A stretch of 64,000 nucleotides of DNA from Paraspadella gotoi (GCA_051294375.1 CM119268.1:10423607-10487606), one strand, 5' to 3'. Positions 1-12,394 are shown, numbered from the stretch's first letter. Numbers and translations are program-made. The notes: generated from the letters alone by a model not told the origin.

Positions 1-767
1 CCTTACCGTCGTCAGCATTTTCTAGTCTGTGTACTCCTTTGGATAGACTCATTTATTAAACTCTTGAAATTCGTGACGTCTCTGATTATATTTTATTTAA
101 ATTTACTTTTCATTGCTTTAAAATTTGTGTTATGATTTAAATTATTTTGGCTACCTACATTTTTAGTTCAACTAAAAAAAAATTATTTCCTGGGAAAATA
201 GTGATATAGAAAAAAGATGCAATGACTAATGTTATCGATAGCATTAAATCAAAACTTAACACAACTTGGCCCAATATTTTTGATGATATTGCTAACTGTT
301 GTCCTTTGCCCGATTAGTTTTGTATATTGAAAGGCCCATTTCTGGAGAGTGGGGTAGGGACGTAAAAGGATGAGGGAATTTTTTATTTAAATAATAATTT
401 CACAAGGAGTCCTGGCGCGATAATTTCAATTTGTAAATTTTTAACAAGAGAAAGATAACGAAAATTATTAGCAAGTCAATTTTGTAAAGTTTATAAAAGA
501 GTCGCAATAAATTTACATTTATTTTCAGAATGTAAAATATTGTATTTCTAATTTACTCTAAGGACAAGAACAAAAAAACCAAGCCTTGTATTAATTGCTT
601 ACACTCATTTTCATTAATATTTTATATAAATCTTAATCCTAAACTTGATTATGGATTGATGCAGTTTTGAAGCTAACGAGGCGAGGAAGAACATTGAAAG
701 CAGAAATTATGAGAAATAAATTATTTTAAGTTTTGAATACGTATTTGTTTTGAAATGAATGTTTTGA
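1..767. other. A/T-rich non-coding stretch
   Basis: Strongly A/T-rich with no reading frame of note on either strand and no recognisable RNA gene. It probably is the flank of a gene outside the window plus intergenic DNA. I see nothing functional in it. Confidence 0.6.
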
Positions 768-1080
768 TATGAAATATAAAAATTATCCATTCATTTAATT
801 AATAAGCTACTATGGCAACAGCCGGGTTTCCTGTGATGCCCATTGGGATGGGGCATCTCACTGTTGGCTTTGGGGGCTCCCGACCCTCAGTGACGCCTCC
901 TGTCACTGGCGCGGTTACCCTAGGACGGTCTCGCTTTGCCAACGCCGAGGGAAGTCGTTCGGTCTGTGGATGGAACACAACGCTTGCGATGGTGTGTTCA
1001 CCCTCTGGTATTGGCTGAACATTGGTGGACGTGAGGCGGTGTGAATATACCGCCACACTACCTTACAAAATAATTACATA
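768..1080 (-). repeat. SINE-like element sharing its 3' tail with the main repeat family
   Basis: Read on the minus strand, the last 45 bases or so (plus 768-812) match the 3' tail of the seven-copy SINE-like family described at 31900 and later: AGCTTATTAATTAAATGAAT, then GGATAATTTTTATAT and TTTCATA. The G/C-rich body (about 812-1070) is unrelated to that family's body. A short hairpin (GTGTGGCGG...CCGCCTCAC) sits near its 5' end at about 1030-1060. Different bodies with one shared tail is the pattern expected of SINEs mobilised by one LINE. The 85-codon open frame inside the body (minus 799-1056) resembles no family I know and is probably fortuitous. The 5' boundary is uncertain. Confidence 0.5.
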
Positions 1081-1296
1081 GCAGGTCGATACAAGCTTTC
1101 AATGAAGACTCTGTCTCGTTATATAGTATTCTTAGCGGGGCCACAAACTGAAATCATTTACCCCCCCAAAAAAACAAAAAAAATTTATGAGAATTTATTT
1201 TAAACATTTTGGCTGTTGCCTATAAAATAAATAAAAAATAAAGCGTTCTCGGCTAACATTGACATGGGAACATAACAGTGAGACTAAGTTCGGCTT

Positions 1297-2633
1297 TTAC
1301 TCGGTTCTCGCCCCTTTTGTGGAGAGGTCCAAAGGTAAAGCCTCCGTTCTTTCGTTGGAAGCGCTCAGATCCACCGGTTGCTCTTCATCTTTTTGCTCAT
1401 CATTGACGACTTTCACCCGATCTGGGTCTTGAACCCCATCGTCATCTACTTTCCTTAACGTTGGTTTAAGAATGAAGTTTTTGTCGATTCCGTGTATGCG
1501 CCGGGCGTGTTGCCTTGCGTTGGAGGGGTTGCTGCACACCTTGTCACAAATCGGGCAGATTGTAAGGCGCTTTTCGTATGGGACGTTGTCGCTAATCGGG
1601 TTAACCTGTAAAATTCAAACGAGTTTATAAAAAAAAAGTAATTAAGATAATTTGTTTTTATTTTTTGTATCAGCTTTTTGGAATCAAAGTTTCTACTATT
1701 TCCTTTTGATGACTGTTCAAATCTATTTACCTTCTTGAACGAGAATCGTGCTTTCATTTTCCATACATCCATCCTCCGATCGTTCATGTCTTTTAAGACA
1801 TTTTCGGACCGTTTTCTTTTAGATACGCCATTTGCCACTTTTATCGCCGTCGCCTCCATAAGACGTTCCTCCAGCTGAGCCTTTTCACCGTGCATGCGGC
1901 GGGCGTGTTGGCGTAGATTTGATGGATTACTGCATACCCTTTCACAAAACGGACACTTGGTGGCACGCTTTTCGTACGGGATTTTTTCCCCGAAAGAAAC
2001 GTCTTCAACATCGACGATCTCGTTCTCTGTATCGACGTCAGGGTTATTTCGTTCCGCTTGCCCGTTCTCTTCGGTCACAGATTTCTCTCCTCCGATCAAG
2101 GTTCCTTTTTCCGCCGCCTGCTCCGGTTGGAATGGCACGAGGGATTTAGCTTTCTCGTGACCGCCCATTAGCGAATAAGTCGGAGATAATTCCGAGTCCG
2201 CCTTGACACCTTCGTTATGTAAAGGTAAAATGGTGTAGCCTTGCAGAGGAAGAAGCCCATGGGCATTGTGGCCTAAGGAATTTTGATGCGAGACGTCGGC
2301 GATGCTCATGGGACAAAGGATCCTGCCCGCTTCGCTCTGCTCCGGCGACTGGATGATGAATCGTGCCGGTTGGACGAGCACGCTCTGCATAGGCGGTGGT
2401 CGCGCGTTGCCAAATGGTGCCGTGTTGTAAAAGGAAAACTGGAGACAAGTTTATAAAGAAAGAGAGGTTCCCATCCATTAGGCGACAGTGTTTTAAAAAC
2501 CAAAACTTACGTTCGGGATATGTCCAATGTGTTGCACCGGTTGGATTTGGTTGGCCATTGACGCATACTGGTTGTTGCTGTAGTTAGCGGAGAAAACGCT
2601 GCCGAAAGGATAAGGTCCGATTGGCGGTTCCAT
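1297..2633 (-). CDS. Two-finger C2H2 zinc-finger protein with CtBP-binding motifs
   Basis: Three exons on the minus strand (2633-2511, 2438-1731, 1605-1297; both introns phase 0) give about 379 aa. The start is the ATG after a short non-coding leader; the protein begins MEPPIGPYPFGS. There are two near-identical fingers, each C-X2-C-X12-H-X4-H, with the shared core CSNPSN-RQHARR, one at the end of exon 2 and one in exon 3, suggesting internal duplication. Each finger is preceded by PYEKR. The C-terminus has two PxDLS motifs (PVDLS and PLDLS), the known docking site for the corepressor CtBP. Inference: a sequence-specific transcriptional repressor in the nucleus. I do not recognise an orthologue. 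It lies head to head with the BTB gene at 3491. Confidence 0.8.
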
Positions 2634-3364
2634 AATTTTACCAGAGGAGACAGTAAAAAAATTTAGATGAAAAATAGTTTTTTCGTTATTCGCAACAAAA
2701 ATCGGGATTTCTGTTGTGAAAAACGCGGAGAACCTGTCGCAAGTGAGCTCTTCGATATTCAATGACAGAAGAGGTAAAAAATGCGACTCTTTTGGTGGGA
2801 GATAGTTCAACAGAATGACGGCGATTTGAGAACAATTAAACGGTCACCGATTTTTGTCGGTTTCGCTTTTTTTTTTGTTTTCACCATCGATGAAGACTGA
2901 CCGGAAAGTGGTGGAAGACATTGACTGAATAAACACCGGCCGAGGTGACCTTAAAAAGCGCTAATCAGTTAGCTTAAAGATACGGGTTGTTTCGAAGAAT
3001 GTTTACTGGTTTACCTAATTTTAAATAGATTTTTTCTCTGAAAGGATTTCTGTACTGTATCATCTTATAATATTTAATGTTGATCTTTATTTGTTCTTTT
3101 AACTCCCTTATAATTTTTTGTCTTGGAGCCGAATTGGTATAATTGCTCGCCCACCGATGTTTTCACCTCAATGTTTTGAGGTCATATCTAGTGGTCTATT
3201 GTTGGGTGGTCGGACGCACTCAAAGGGTTCAACTACATCGAGACGGACGTATTGTTCTTTGTTCTTTATTTTTTTCGTCTATTCATCGCTTTCTCTCGAT
3301 GATCACTGCATTGTACGAAACAACGCTTTTGCGAAGCCCTACTCCAATCAATTGATCCCTTCGT

Positions 3365-3370
<6 letters not shown>
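2634..3370. promoter_or_regulatory. Spacer between divergent genes, probable shared promoter region
   Basis: About 0.7 kb between the minus-strand zinc-finger start and the plus-strand BTB gene. It must hold the promoters and 5' leaders of both. No TATA box or other defined element could be assigned with confidence. Confidence 0.35.

Positions 3371-3455
<85 letters not shown>
3371..3455 (+). repeat. (CT)42 microsatellite ending in CAG
   Basis: An uninterrupted 85-base CT run ending CTCTCAG, 34 bases before the start codon of the BTB gene. The run has the form of an extreme polypyrimidine tract at a 3' splice site. It may serve as the acceptor of a 5'-UTR intron or of a trans-spliced leader. 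It could equally be a GAGA-type promoter element on the other strand. Confidence 0.8.
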
Positions 3456-3457
<2 letters not shown>

Positions 3458-3490
3458 AACCGGTAAAAAGAAATTATAGAAACAAATAAA

Positions 3491-6400
3491 ATGCCACTGA
3501 CAGCTTATCGGGACGAGTGTTTATCAAGTTCTGCATTCGTTCCTGAAACCGTCCCTTCTCTTCTCGCGTCCCCACCAAACAATCAACCTCTAAATTACCC
3601 AGAACAGCGTCGTCATCGACGCCCGAACCCGGCGTTGAGTCGAGTTTTGCCACAGGCGCCTCCGGATCTTCGCGCCGCCTCCAGGCACTTTCGGCGCCTC
3701 GATTTTCTATGCGACGTTACGCTCGTCTTTAATGAAGACGACGACAGTGAAGATGGTGATAGAGAGTCTCCGCCGGAGACGATGAGGGGTAGGTTTTCCG
3801 AGAAAAATGAGAGAAGACGATCATTCGGAATTTTGATAGATGATTTTAAATGTTAAGAGCTCGTTATACTAGCCTCCTGCACTCTAGTAAGACATCGCCA
3901 TAGACACGTGTCGTTATGGACTTTATAGTTTGTCGCTTATAAAAAGTTGTTGATTAGGCTTTTCCCAAATGTTCTTTGGAACGAACAATAAGTCATTAAT
4001 TTGCTTTTAGCGCACAAGCTCATTCTCGGGGCCAGTTCGACTTACTTCTACGAAGTCTTCGGCAAAGTATCGTCTTCCGGTAGTTTGAAGCTGTGGTTAC
4101 CGCCGCCAATTCTGCGTCGCGACATGGAATTTATTCTCGATTGGATGTACGGGGTTGACGTGATCGACGAACTTTTGGAGATGGAAGTCGGTACGCGATA
4201 TTATGTACGTCGTATTTAGAGTCGCTAAAGTTAATAAAGTTATCAAATAAGATGTCGTAACAGAGGGCTTGACTCCCTGAATTAACTAAAACTGTTTCCT
4301 CAGGGGCATTACGTCATCTCATAGAGGCTGCCGACGTTCTGCAGCTAACAAGTTTCGTTCAATCTTTACAATCTGTCATCGACCGTGTGTGTGGGTCGGC
4401 GTTGGTGAGTTGAATAGGATTTGGAGTTCGTAAGGATTAAGTAAAAATGTTCTAGCGTTAATGTTAAAAACTTTCTTGCTTTGGCAGCCCGATTCCTTCT
4501 GCGGTCCTCTCTTCGATCCGAGCGACTCTATGGCCGCGACCGGCGACGAGACTCCAATTAAGACAGAAGTCGAATCCGAATTCTTCGATGTTCTCGCACC
4601 ATCCCAAAATCCTAAAGTTCGTCCGCAGCGGAAGAGAAAACTGGATCCGTGCCTCGCGGAACTCTCGCGCGCCGTCACGAAGAATATACCGAAACGATCG
4701 AAATGTCAAAGCGAAGATTCGTCAGGGGAAATCGAGAGAAGAAAATACACCTCAACGGCTGATGGCCTGTATCGTTGTTTCGATTGCAAAAAAACATTTT
4801 CGCGTCTTTCTTCGCTCAAGTTCCATCGGGTAGTCGCTCACAACGACAACGCCGACGACTTGTACGTGACAGCATTCAAAAAGCAGAAGACACCAGCGGC
4901 AATCCCTCAGTCCCAAAGGCCTTCTTCGAGACGGCCGACGTCGCTACCGTCACGTAAGAGTTTTTCGTCAGAACCTTCCGATGAGCCTCTAACTTGGCCG
5001 GAACTCCCGGAGTTCAAATCGACGCCACCGCCCTCCTCCCCACTCCTCCAATCAGCATTAGAGCCTTTTGAAGAGGAACCCAAACCTGATTTGGAGACTC
5101 TAATGCGCTCTCTTTGCGCTAGGGAGCTCGCCGTTTCCGCCGGGGACTTTTATTGTTGCTATTGCCCAACGGCGATCAAGGGGGGAAAGTTGGTTTGCGA
5201 AGCGGTAGCCAAGCATATGTACCGAGCTCACGGGATCCTCTGTCGACCTTACGCGCTGCCGTGCGAGGATTGCAACTACGTCTCGTGGAATAAGAGCCTC
5301 GCACATCACTTGCGAACCGAGTCTTGCAAATTCTACTCAAAGGAGGTCGCCAGACCCAAATTCGATTACGTCATGTTCAGGTTAGAAGATTTCCTCAGTT
5401 TCGTAGAGATGGGGTTGTGGTAAATTATTAAATCATATAAATTTACATTGATTTCTCGTTTCAGGGGCAAGTCCATCCGCTTAAGCTCTCTCCGAGTTGA
5501 TTATACTTTTCTCACGATGAAAAGAGACGGGGAATGGGAGTGTCCGGAACCCAGTTGCTCTTTTTCCCTCCACAAAGAGAGCTTCGTGAATTCTTCTCTT
5601 ATATCTCGCAACGCCGCGGCGCATATGTTGGAGGAACATCTGCATTTGCTTGAGTTCTACGCCTGCTTTTGCTACCTTTGCCCGGTCGTCACCTTCGCGC
5701 AAGCATCGCTTAATCAGCACATTTCCTCTCACGCCAAAACGGTGGAGCGCGAGGAAATGGAGGCGGAGCATAAGCAACGTCTTAAAGGTCTAGCCGAGAC
5801 ATCGGAAGCTGTGGCGTCCAACCAAACAGAGGAGTCAACTTCTCCGCCACGGTTGGATACGGATTGCTTCGAAGTCGCGACGGCGTCGGCGACAACGACC
5901 GTAACGGCCACGATCGCGCCGACCGAAGTCTCCCTCGCGGCTTCGAAGAATTCGTCATCATCCGACGCCCCGAACCTCATTTCGACCGACTCCACTGCGA
6001 ACGAAAAAATTATAAGTATGTCGCGAAATAAGCAGTTTTCGACGGTTGTCGTCGATGCTGAAGTCGTTGGGATAAACGACATTGGGAAGGATCCGATATT
6101 TCAGTCTCAAGAAGTTGCGTCGGTACCGACCCTTTCGCAGAATACTGCGGTTTCTCGACATTACGAGGTTCCAGCGGTTACCGTTGATGGTAATGCGACG
6201 AGATCTGTAATTAACGGCACTATGATGATAAGTGGGGCGAAAACGTCTAATTTATCGATCCAGTCTACCTCGTCAGTCATTGCCTCGAACCAAACTGGAA
6301 TCTCTTCTTCGAATCAATCGGGGACTTTTCAACGATTTTTTAAAGACCAGTCGATGAAATCCACTCCATCGGAGGATTTCACGCCGAGCAAAAGAACCGC

Positions 6401-7764
6401 GCCGATGGCGTCTGATAAAACGGAGCGCACCATGGATCTGAATCAGGCGGCGCTCACCATAACCAAGGCGTTGGCCGAGAAAAAAGGAAAAGCCGTAGAG
6501 GATTCGGAAGAAGTCAACGTCGCTATACAAAGGTTTGTTTTTGGGAATACCTTCGTCCTTATCTGTGGAATCTGACATTTTATGTCCGACCAAAATTGAG
6601 CTCTTTGATGGTCAATTGTTAATCATCGTTGGTCATCGTTGGTTTTAAATGTTCTGTTAGGGGGCAAATTTTGCGTACCCCCTAAAACGGGTAATGATGA
6701 GTGTGGGGTGACCAAAGGAGTGTCACTAAAAGTCAAGGCGTGGCAGAAGGTCTCGCTCCAACCAGGGAATGATTGATCACGGGCGGTCGTGCATTGACAG
6801 TGCACCCTGGAATCTACACTGTAATAGATCAGAAGAGAAACACAATGATCAAGAACCACAAAACCTATCAGTAACCCAACACCTCTCCTATAATCATTAA
6901 TAACTGGATAGCTGAAAAGGAAAGACCTTGAATAACAAATTTCAATCAATGAATAATAAATGAATAGACACGTGGTGAAATGTTTTACTTGTCAATGAAT
7001 TAATATTCAAATGAATAAAAGTCCGATGATGAATCTTCACGAAAGTTTCTTCCCGACAGTTCAACCTTCTTTTAAAATTTTCAGTTTAATTCTGTCGTTG
7101 GCGGAAAGCGGTGTGGTGCCTAATCGAACGGAGGCCATCGATGACGAGATGATGCAAATTGAAGTAGATTCCCCTGGTCATCCATCGGTCCTTTTGCAGG
7201 TTAATTTTTATCCACGCGAGAATCCTATTTAATTCTATCTTGAGCAGTCGTATAAGTTGTTTTTTTTCTCAGCTTCCGGTTGCTGCTCTTAACCACGCCG
7301 CATCTAAATTAAATTCGACCTCGTCATCTCTTTCATCGTTAACCACAACTGCGACAAATATTCCCGTTCCCATCGTCAGTTCACCAAAGAATTTCAGTTG
7401 GCAGCAACAACGCGGATCATTGCCAAACGGACGCCTCTCTCTTGGCGCTTCCCGCGTTCCCGATCCCCTTTCTACATCTTCAGTAGTTGCTAAGCCCTCG
7501 ACGACTTGTTCGGTGCCAGCAATTCTTCCCAAACCATCCTCTCCATCCTTCGCCATTCCTTTCGTGGTTCCGTTGAAATCCCCACTCAAGAATCAGAAGT
7601 CGATGACGGGATCACTTTTGGGAAACGCGGACGATGGGTTGACTCTTATTACGTCGAACGGACCGATCAGGCTTCCTCCAGGCACGCGACAGTTTGAGGG
7701 ACCCGATGGCGATCTTCAATTGCAGCTTCCACCCGGACACTCTCTTGCAGACATTGGATTGTAA
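3491..7764 (+). CDS. BTB/POZ domain protein with C2H2 zinc fingers
   Basis: Seven exons (3491-3788, 4011-4190, 4304-4404, 4488-5380, 5465-6532, 7085-7199, 7273-7764) give about 1048 aa. The BTB domain spans roughly residues 65-195 (LDFLCDVTLVF, AHKLILGASSTYFYEVF, LRHLIEAADVLQL) and is split by three introns. A classical finger (CFDCKKTF...HRVVAH) lies near residue 290, followed by several looser C/H clusters in exons 4 and 5 (CCYCPTA, CEDCNYV, CYLCPVV). A long Ser/Thr-rich tail follows. PIKTE after the BTB fits a sumoylation consensus. BTB-zinc-finger proteins are dimeric nuclear regulators; the target is unknown. The stop at 7762 overlaps a good donor (GTAAGA), so a short alternative last exon (7813-7843) is possible. 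Confidence 0.8.
6657..6685. repeat. Hairpin in an intron of the BTB gene
   Basis: TTAGGGGG (6657-6664) is a perfect inverted match to CCCCCTAA (6678-6685) around a 13-base loop. It sits in the 552-bp intron 6533-7084, which otherwise holds no coding sequence. Confidence 0.5.
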
Positions 7765-8087
7765 GATATTTTTTATTTTATACTAAATTTCGAGCTCACA
7801 TTTTTTTTTCAGTTTAGAATTTAGCTATTATAGAATCATGTAAATACTTTAAATCGTTAATTACTCATCATGGTTTAGTAATTTTTGTTTTGCATAATTT
7901 GCAGTCTACCATTGTTCCTCATTTTGCTTGTTATAGTGCTTAAAACAAACTCATACTTACTGATTTGTCACCAGAAACATCATTTTGTGATAGCCGTATT
8001 TGTTGCCCCCGAAAGAGGTCGCTTAAAATAAATAAGCCTCAATTTCGACCCCACGAGTCATTCCACTCTCAATTCCCTCGCTCCGTG

Positions 8088-9864
8088 ATGCGGAAAGGAC
8101 GCAAGAACGGAAAATCAAACTCGAACAACGGACGTAAGAACGGTTCGACGCCGGTCGCTACGACTCCGCCATCGGGACCTCTCCCCGACGGCGTCATCGG
8201 CGAGCTGCGTCGCATCAAGGGACGGCGCTCAATTCACCTCTCCGTCGAAGAGGCGGAAGACGCGCGCCGGCGAGTCAGCGTCGAGGTCAACGGTGACGTT
8301 TCCAAGATGGCGACGGATTCGCCTCGCCGCGGGGGGCGCCGGAAACGAGGCCGGCGTCGAAGTAGCGCCACTTCGGGCGATGGAGACGAAAGAATAAAGG
8401 CCGAACAAAACAGTCTCGTTTTGTGGCGCCGCCCCGACAAGACTCTCTACTATTTCGCTCTTGAGGCGACGGCGCTGGTTGCCGACTACGCCAAAAGGCT
8501 CATCAAAAACTGGAAGATTTTTCTGCCGCTGCTTTTGGCGGTTACGAGTTTGTATGGACTCACCCTGGTGGAGGGTCCTCATCAGAAGTACCTGGACTCA
8601 ATAAAGAAAGAGGCGGTGTGGTGTGCCTACTGGGTAGGGTTAGGTAAGCTAATTTCCATCTAGGAAAATGATTTTATCAGTAATGTGTATTAAATTTTTG
8701 ACTCCCATTTCAAATCTAGGAATCCTTTCATCAGTGGGTCTTGGTACCGGTCTCCACACTTTCCTTCTCTACCTCGGCCCTCACATCGCTCGAGTCACCT
8801 TGGCAGCCTACGAGTGTGGCACAACTGCCTTTCCCGAACCGCCTTACCCATCGACCATAGAGTGCCCGCCGTCACCCGACCCTGCCGTCAACCCAGCAGC
8901 CGCTACCGTCGCCTCAGTCAGTGTTACTCTGTGGTCAATCATGTCCAAAGTCCGTGTTGAGGCTTTCATGTGGGGCGCTGGGACGGCGATCGGAGAACTG
9001 CCTCCCTACTTCATGGCCCGCGCGGCCAGGCTTTCCGGAAAGGCGATTGAGGACGAGGAATACGAGGAATTGGAGGAACTGTTGCAGGTCTTACTCTGAA
9101 CAGGATAAGGGCCGATGAATTTCTCGTTAATCCCACTTTTTTCCTTCACTCATACTTACAGGAAAAAGAAACTTGTCCCTCATCATTGTCGCTTTTCGAT
9201 CGAGCCAAACTCTTTGTTCACTCGCTCATCAACCGCGTAGGATTTTTCGGTATTCTCGCCTGCGCCTCAATCCCCAATCCGCTGTTCGACTTAGCAGGGA
9301 TTACTTGCGGCCATTTTCTCGTCCCGTTCTGGACTTTTTTCGGCGCGACGTTGATCGGCAAGGCTATTATCAAGATGCATATTCAACAGGTTTCTAGTTG
9401 TTGAAAATATTTCGAATGTTTTTCGTTTGGTGTCTTTACAATCGGTTTTGGTTAACTCGATAGGTTTTCGTCATTTTCCTTTTCACAAAACAAACGGTCG
9501 AGGCTGCCATCGATCTCATCAGCCGCGTTCCGAAAATTGGTATCAAGGTCAGTACTTCCTATTCATTTTATAATTTTGTGTAGCACGTTTTCTATAACAA
9601 AAAATAAATACTTTTATAACTCAAGATTTCTTCACATAACAGTTGCAGCAACCACTGGCTCAATTTCTGGAGAGTCAAAAATCGAAGCTACATCGGACAT
9701 CTGCAAGTGAGCCCTCGTCTGCGTCGCCGAAAGAAAGCATTCTGGGGTGGCTACTGGAGAAACTGGTGTTGTTAATGGTTGCCTACTTCGTTATCTCCAT
9801 CGTTAACTCGATGGCGCAAAGTTATTACAAGCGACGCCAGAAGGCGAAGAGGGAGAAAATATGA
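8088..9864 (+). CDS. VMP1: Vacuole membrane protein 1
   Basis: Five exons (8088-8643, 8720-9087, 9162-9389, 9464-9547, 9643-9864) give about 485 aa. VMP1 is a multi-pass ER protein and lipid scramblase needed for autophagosome formation, lipid droplets and ER contact sites. The first ATG in frame is used. The N-terminal 130 residues are basic and low-complexity (many K/R/N/G), then come hydrophobic segments near residues 143-160, 186-216, 280-300 and 335-375, and one near 440-465. The DedA/VTT core is visible as [20 protein letters not shown] and [19 protein letters not shown], which are family hallmarks. The C-terminus is basic (RRQKAKREK), in a position suited to ER retention. The basic N-terminal extension is longer than I expect for the family. 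Confidence 0.95.
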
Positions 9865-9900
9865 CTTTTATTTGAAGGTTAGAAATGTATCTTTTTGTAG

Positions 9901-9906
9901 AATAAA
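9901..9906 (+). terminator. Likely polyadenylation signal of VMP1
   Basis: AATAAA lies 37 bases after the VMP1 stop codon, a normal position for a compact animal gene. Confidence 0.5.
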
Positions 9907-10392
9907 ACCTGCAGTTAGTTCCATTAGTTTTCAGACTAGATTTGATTTGGTTAATTAAACAAGTTCCCGTAAGCAGGAACAACGCCCTGATAATAATCTA
10001 GGAAAAATCATTTGCATATACAAGCGATAAATTTTCGTCACCCTTTATCATACCTAGGATTGCTACCGAGAACTTACTACTCCTCAGTCCTCACCACTTT
10101 CCCCCTTTTTAATTCCAGTTTAATAAACGGAAGGCCGAGTATTTTAATAGCTATTCTTTTTTAAAACTCTCTCTTTGACTTTATTACGTATGTTGGTAAA
10201 CGGTTTTGTTTAACGAAATATTAAATTATTTTTCTATTTTTTTATATTTCTTGTCATTCATACATTCACACCAAAAAATAATATAAAGTTCCTTTATCGA
10301 AAAATGCAATCAAGTTGCGCTGAAACGAATATAAACTATTGCAGAGCGACGATATTCACCCTAAAAGAAACTTAACTAGAATTAAAACTAGC

Positions 10393-11444
10393 ATGATGGA
10401 GTCGGTAAGACCTGGCGAGATGATCCTTCTTCTTTGGAGCGGGACGGAGCAGATAGAGGCATTGCGTCCCGAGGTGGAGCGAATAAACGCCAAAGTGGCC
10501 AGCGCAAAGCTCAACGTCGAAAACGCCGAACGTCTCTTGCTCTCGAGACACGGCGCCTCCAAGTTTGACGCGGCATTCTCGTCGTTGGCGCCGCCTTTCG
10601 CGATGACGCACTCGGACGAGGTGTTGGCGGAAGTGGCCAGAGTGCTTAAACCCGGAGGAAGATTCACGCTCGCCGTAAGAGTGCCTTTTCGCTTTAAAGT
10701 TATGCGTTTCATCCCTTCCAAACATTTTCTTTGTTTCTAGGAAAGCATTCCTTCTCCAGCCCGTCCAACCACCGACTTTCTACTTAGTGCTCTCAAGCTC
10801 GCCGGCTTTGTGAGCGCAACTGTCCCCACGGAGGGAACGACTTCTGGCGCTGTGTTTGTCGAGTGCCAGAAGCCGGATTTCGAGGTCGGCGCTTCTACGG
10901 CTCTCAAGTTAGTTGCTAAGAAGAAAGATCAGCAGATAAACAAAGGTGATCCATGAAGAATAATCCTATACGTAAAATAAGTCCCGGTAACATGAGAATG
11001 GCTTAATTAGCAGCGTCAGATTCGAAGCCTCGCGTGTGGACTCTCGACGCGCTCGACGCCGACGACGACGACCTAATGGACCCCGATTCGTTGATCGACG
11101 ACGTTGATTTCGTCAAGCCCGACCCACTATCGCTTAAATACGACTGTGGAGCGAACAAGGCCGGAAAGAAAAAGGCCTGCAAAAACTGCGTGTGTGGCCT
11201 GGCCGAGGAGTTGGAAGCAGGCATAAATATTGGTTGGACAATTTTATTTTATTTAATCGCTTATTAATCGGAGGATTTGTATTCAGGCAAACCGGTGACG
11301 ACGCGATCGGCGACTTCGGCTTGCGGCAGCTGCTACCTCGGGGACGCTTTTCGCTGCGCCTCCTGCCCTTACCTCGGGATGCCGGCGTTTAAGCCGGGTG
11401 AAAAGATTCAACTGACAGACAGACAGTTGAAGGGCGACGCGTGA
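10393..11444 (+). CDS. CIAPIN1: Anamorsin, cytosolic Fe-S cluster assembly factor
   Basis: Four exons (10393-10674, 10741-10945, 11014-11232, 11287-11444) give about 287 aa. CIAPIN1 (yeast Dre2) passes electrons from the diflavin reductase NDOR1 to the cytosolic Fe-S assembly machinery. The N-terminal 150 residues are a methyltransferase-like fold, visible in [19 protein letters not shown]. An acidic linker follows ([11 protein letters not shown]). The C-terminus holds both iron-sulfur motifs: a cysteine followed by [13 protein letters not shown], and [15 protein letters not shown] (CX2C-X7-CX2C), then the nearly invariant [13 protein letters not shown]. All cluster cysteines are present. Two start ATGs are adjacent (10393 and 10396). 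Confidence 0.95.
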
Positions 11445-11723
11445 AAAAAACTGTTTTTCTTCTTTGCCCACATTTGCCCAATCGTGCCAGTCTTCACTTG
11501 GCGAAGGAAAGATTCTCTGTCGAATGTCGATGATCTTCATCGATCATTAATCTCCGCCGGGGAAGGAGGGCGGGGCATTGCATTTTTATTTTTTGCTGAC
11601 TTGATTGTGTTGGGCTAATAACGATAATTTTGAAATTTTTAATTGAATTCCTCGATTTTCCCCTCCCATACATATACAGATTTTCTTTTAAATTGAGCGA
11701 AATTTTTTTTTCTGTAACTGAGA

Positions 11724-12394
11724 ATGAAGCTGAATCCGTTCGTGTCTTCGTCCAGACGGAAGAACAGGTTTGATTAAACGCTTAAACTGCTGTCGGAGGA
11801 TAAAATCCTAAAAAAAATATATTTCACACAGGCGCCGTCACTTCCAAGCGCCTTCACACATCCGACGCAAGATCATGAGCGCCCCCTTATCTAAAGACCT
11901 TAGACAAAAGTACAACGTGCGAAGCATGCCCGTTAGGAAAGACGACGAGGTCATCGTCACCCGTGGCCACTACAAGGGTCAACAGACGGGGAAAGTCATG
12001 CAGGTTGATCGTTAGAATCGTTAGAATGCGGGTTGTGACACTAATTTCGAGCGGCAGATCAAAAACCCGGACTTCATATTTAGGTTTATCGTAAAAAGTA
12101 CGTCATTTATATTGAAAGAATTCAAAGAGAAAAGGCGAACGGCGCAACTGTCCAGGTAACAACGGATTTAAAGCTTTTTTAAAAGCTAAGAAATAGCAAT
12201 AGTGGGCTCTTTTATAACTTTTCGGTTTTTTATTTTTCTCTCAGGTGGGCATCCATCCCTCCAACGTGCAGATTGTCAAATTGAAGCTGGACAAGGATCG
12301 CAAGAAGATCTTGGACCGACGAGCCAAGGCCAAGTTGGAGGCGATGGCAAAGGCCAAGGGGAAGTACGAGGAGGAGACCATGGAAACGGCATGA
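11724..12394 (+). CDS. RPL26: Ribosomal protein eL24/uL24 family member L26
   Basis: Four exons (11724-11767, 11832-12003, 12084-12155, 12245-12394) encode 145 aa, the length of the human protein. It is a component of the large cytosolic ribosomal subunit near the exit tunnel (uL24). Conserved blocks are [38 protein letters not shown] and the KOW segment [18 protein letters not shown], then [19 protein letters not shown]. The C-terminus is lysine-rich. The leader just before the ATG is a T run (TTTTTTTTTCTG), compatible with a terminal-oligopyrimidine start, though the cap site cannot be seen. Confidence 0.97.

Noticed and set aside
812-1056. Short open frames on both strands of the G/C-rich island as genes
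   Set aside because: No homology, no introns, and the island is part of a repeat sharing its tail with other copies.
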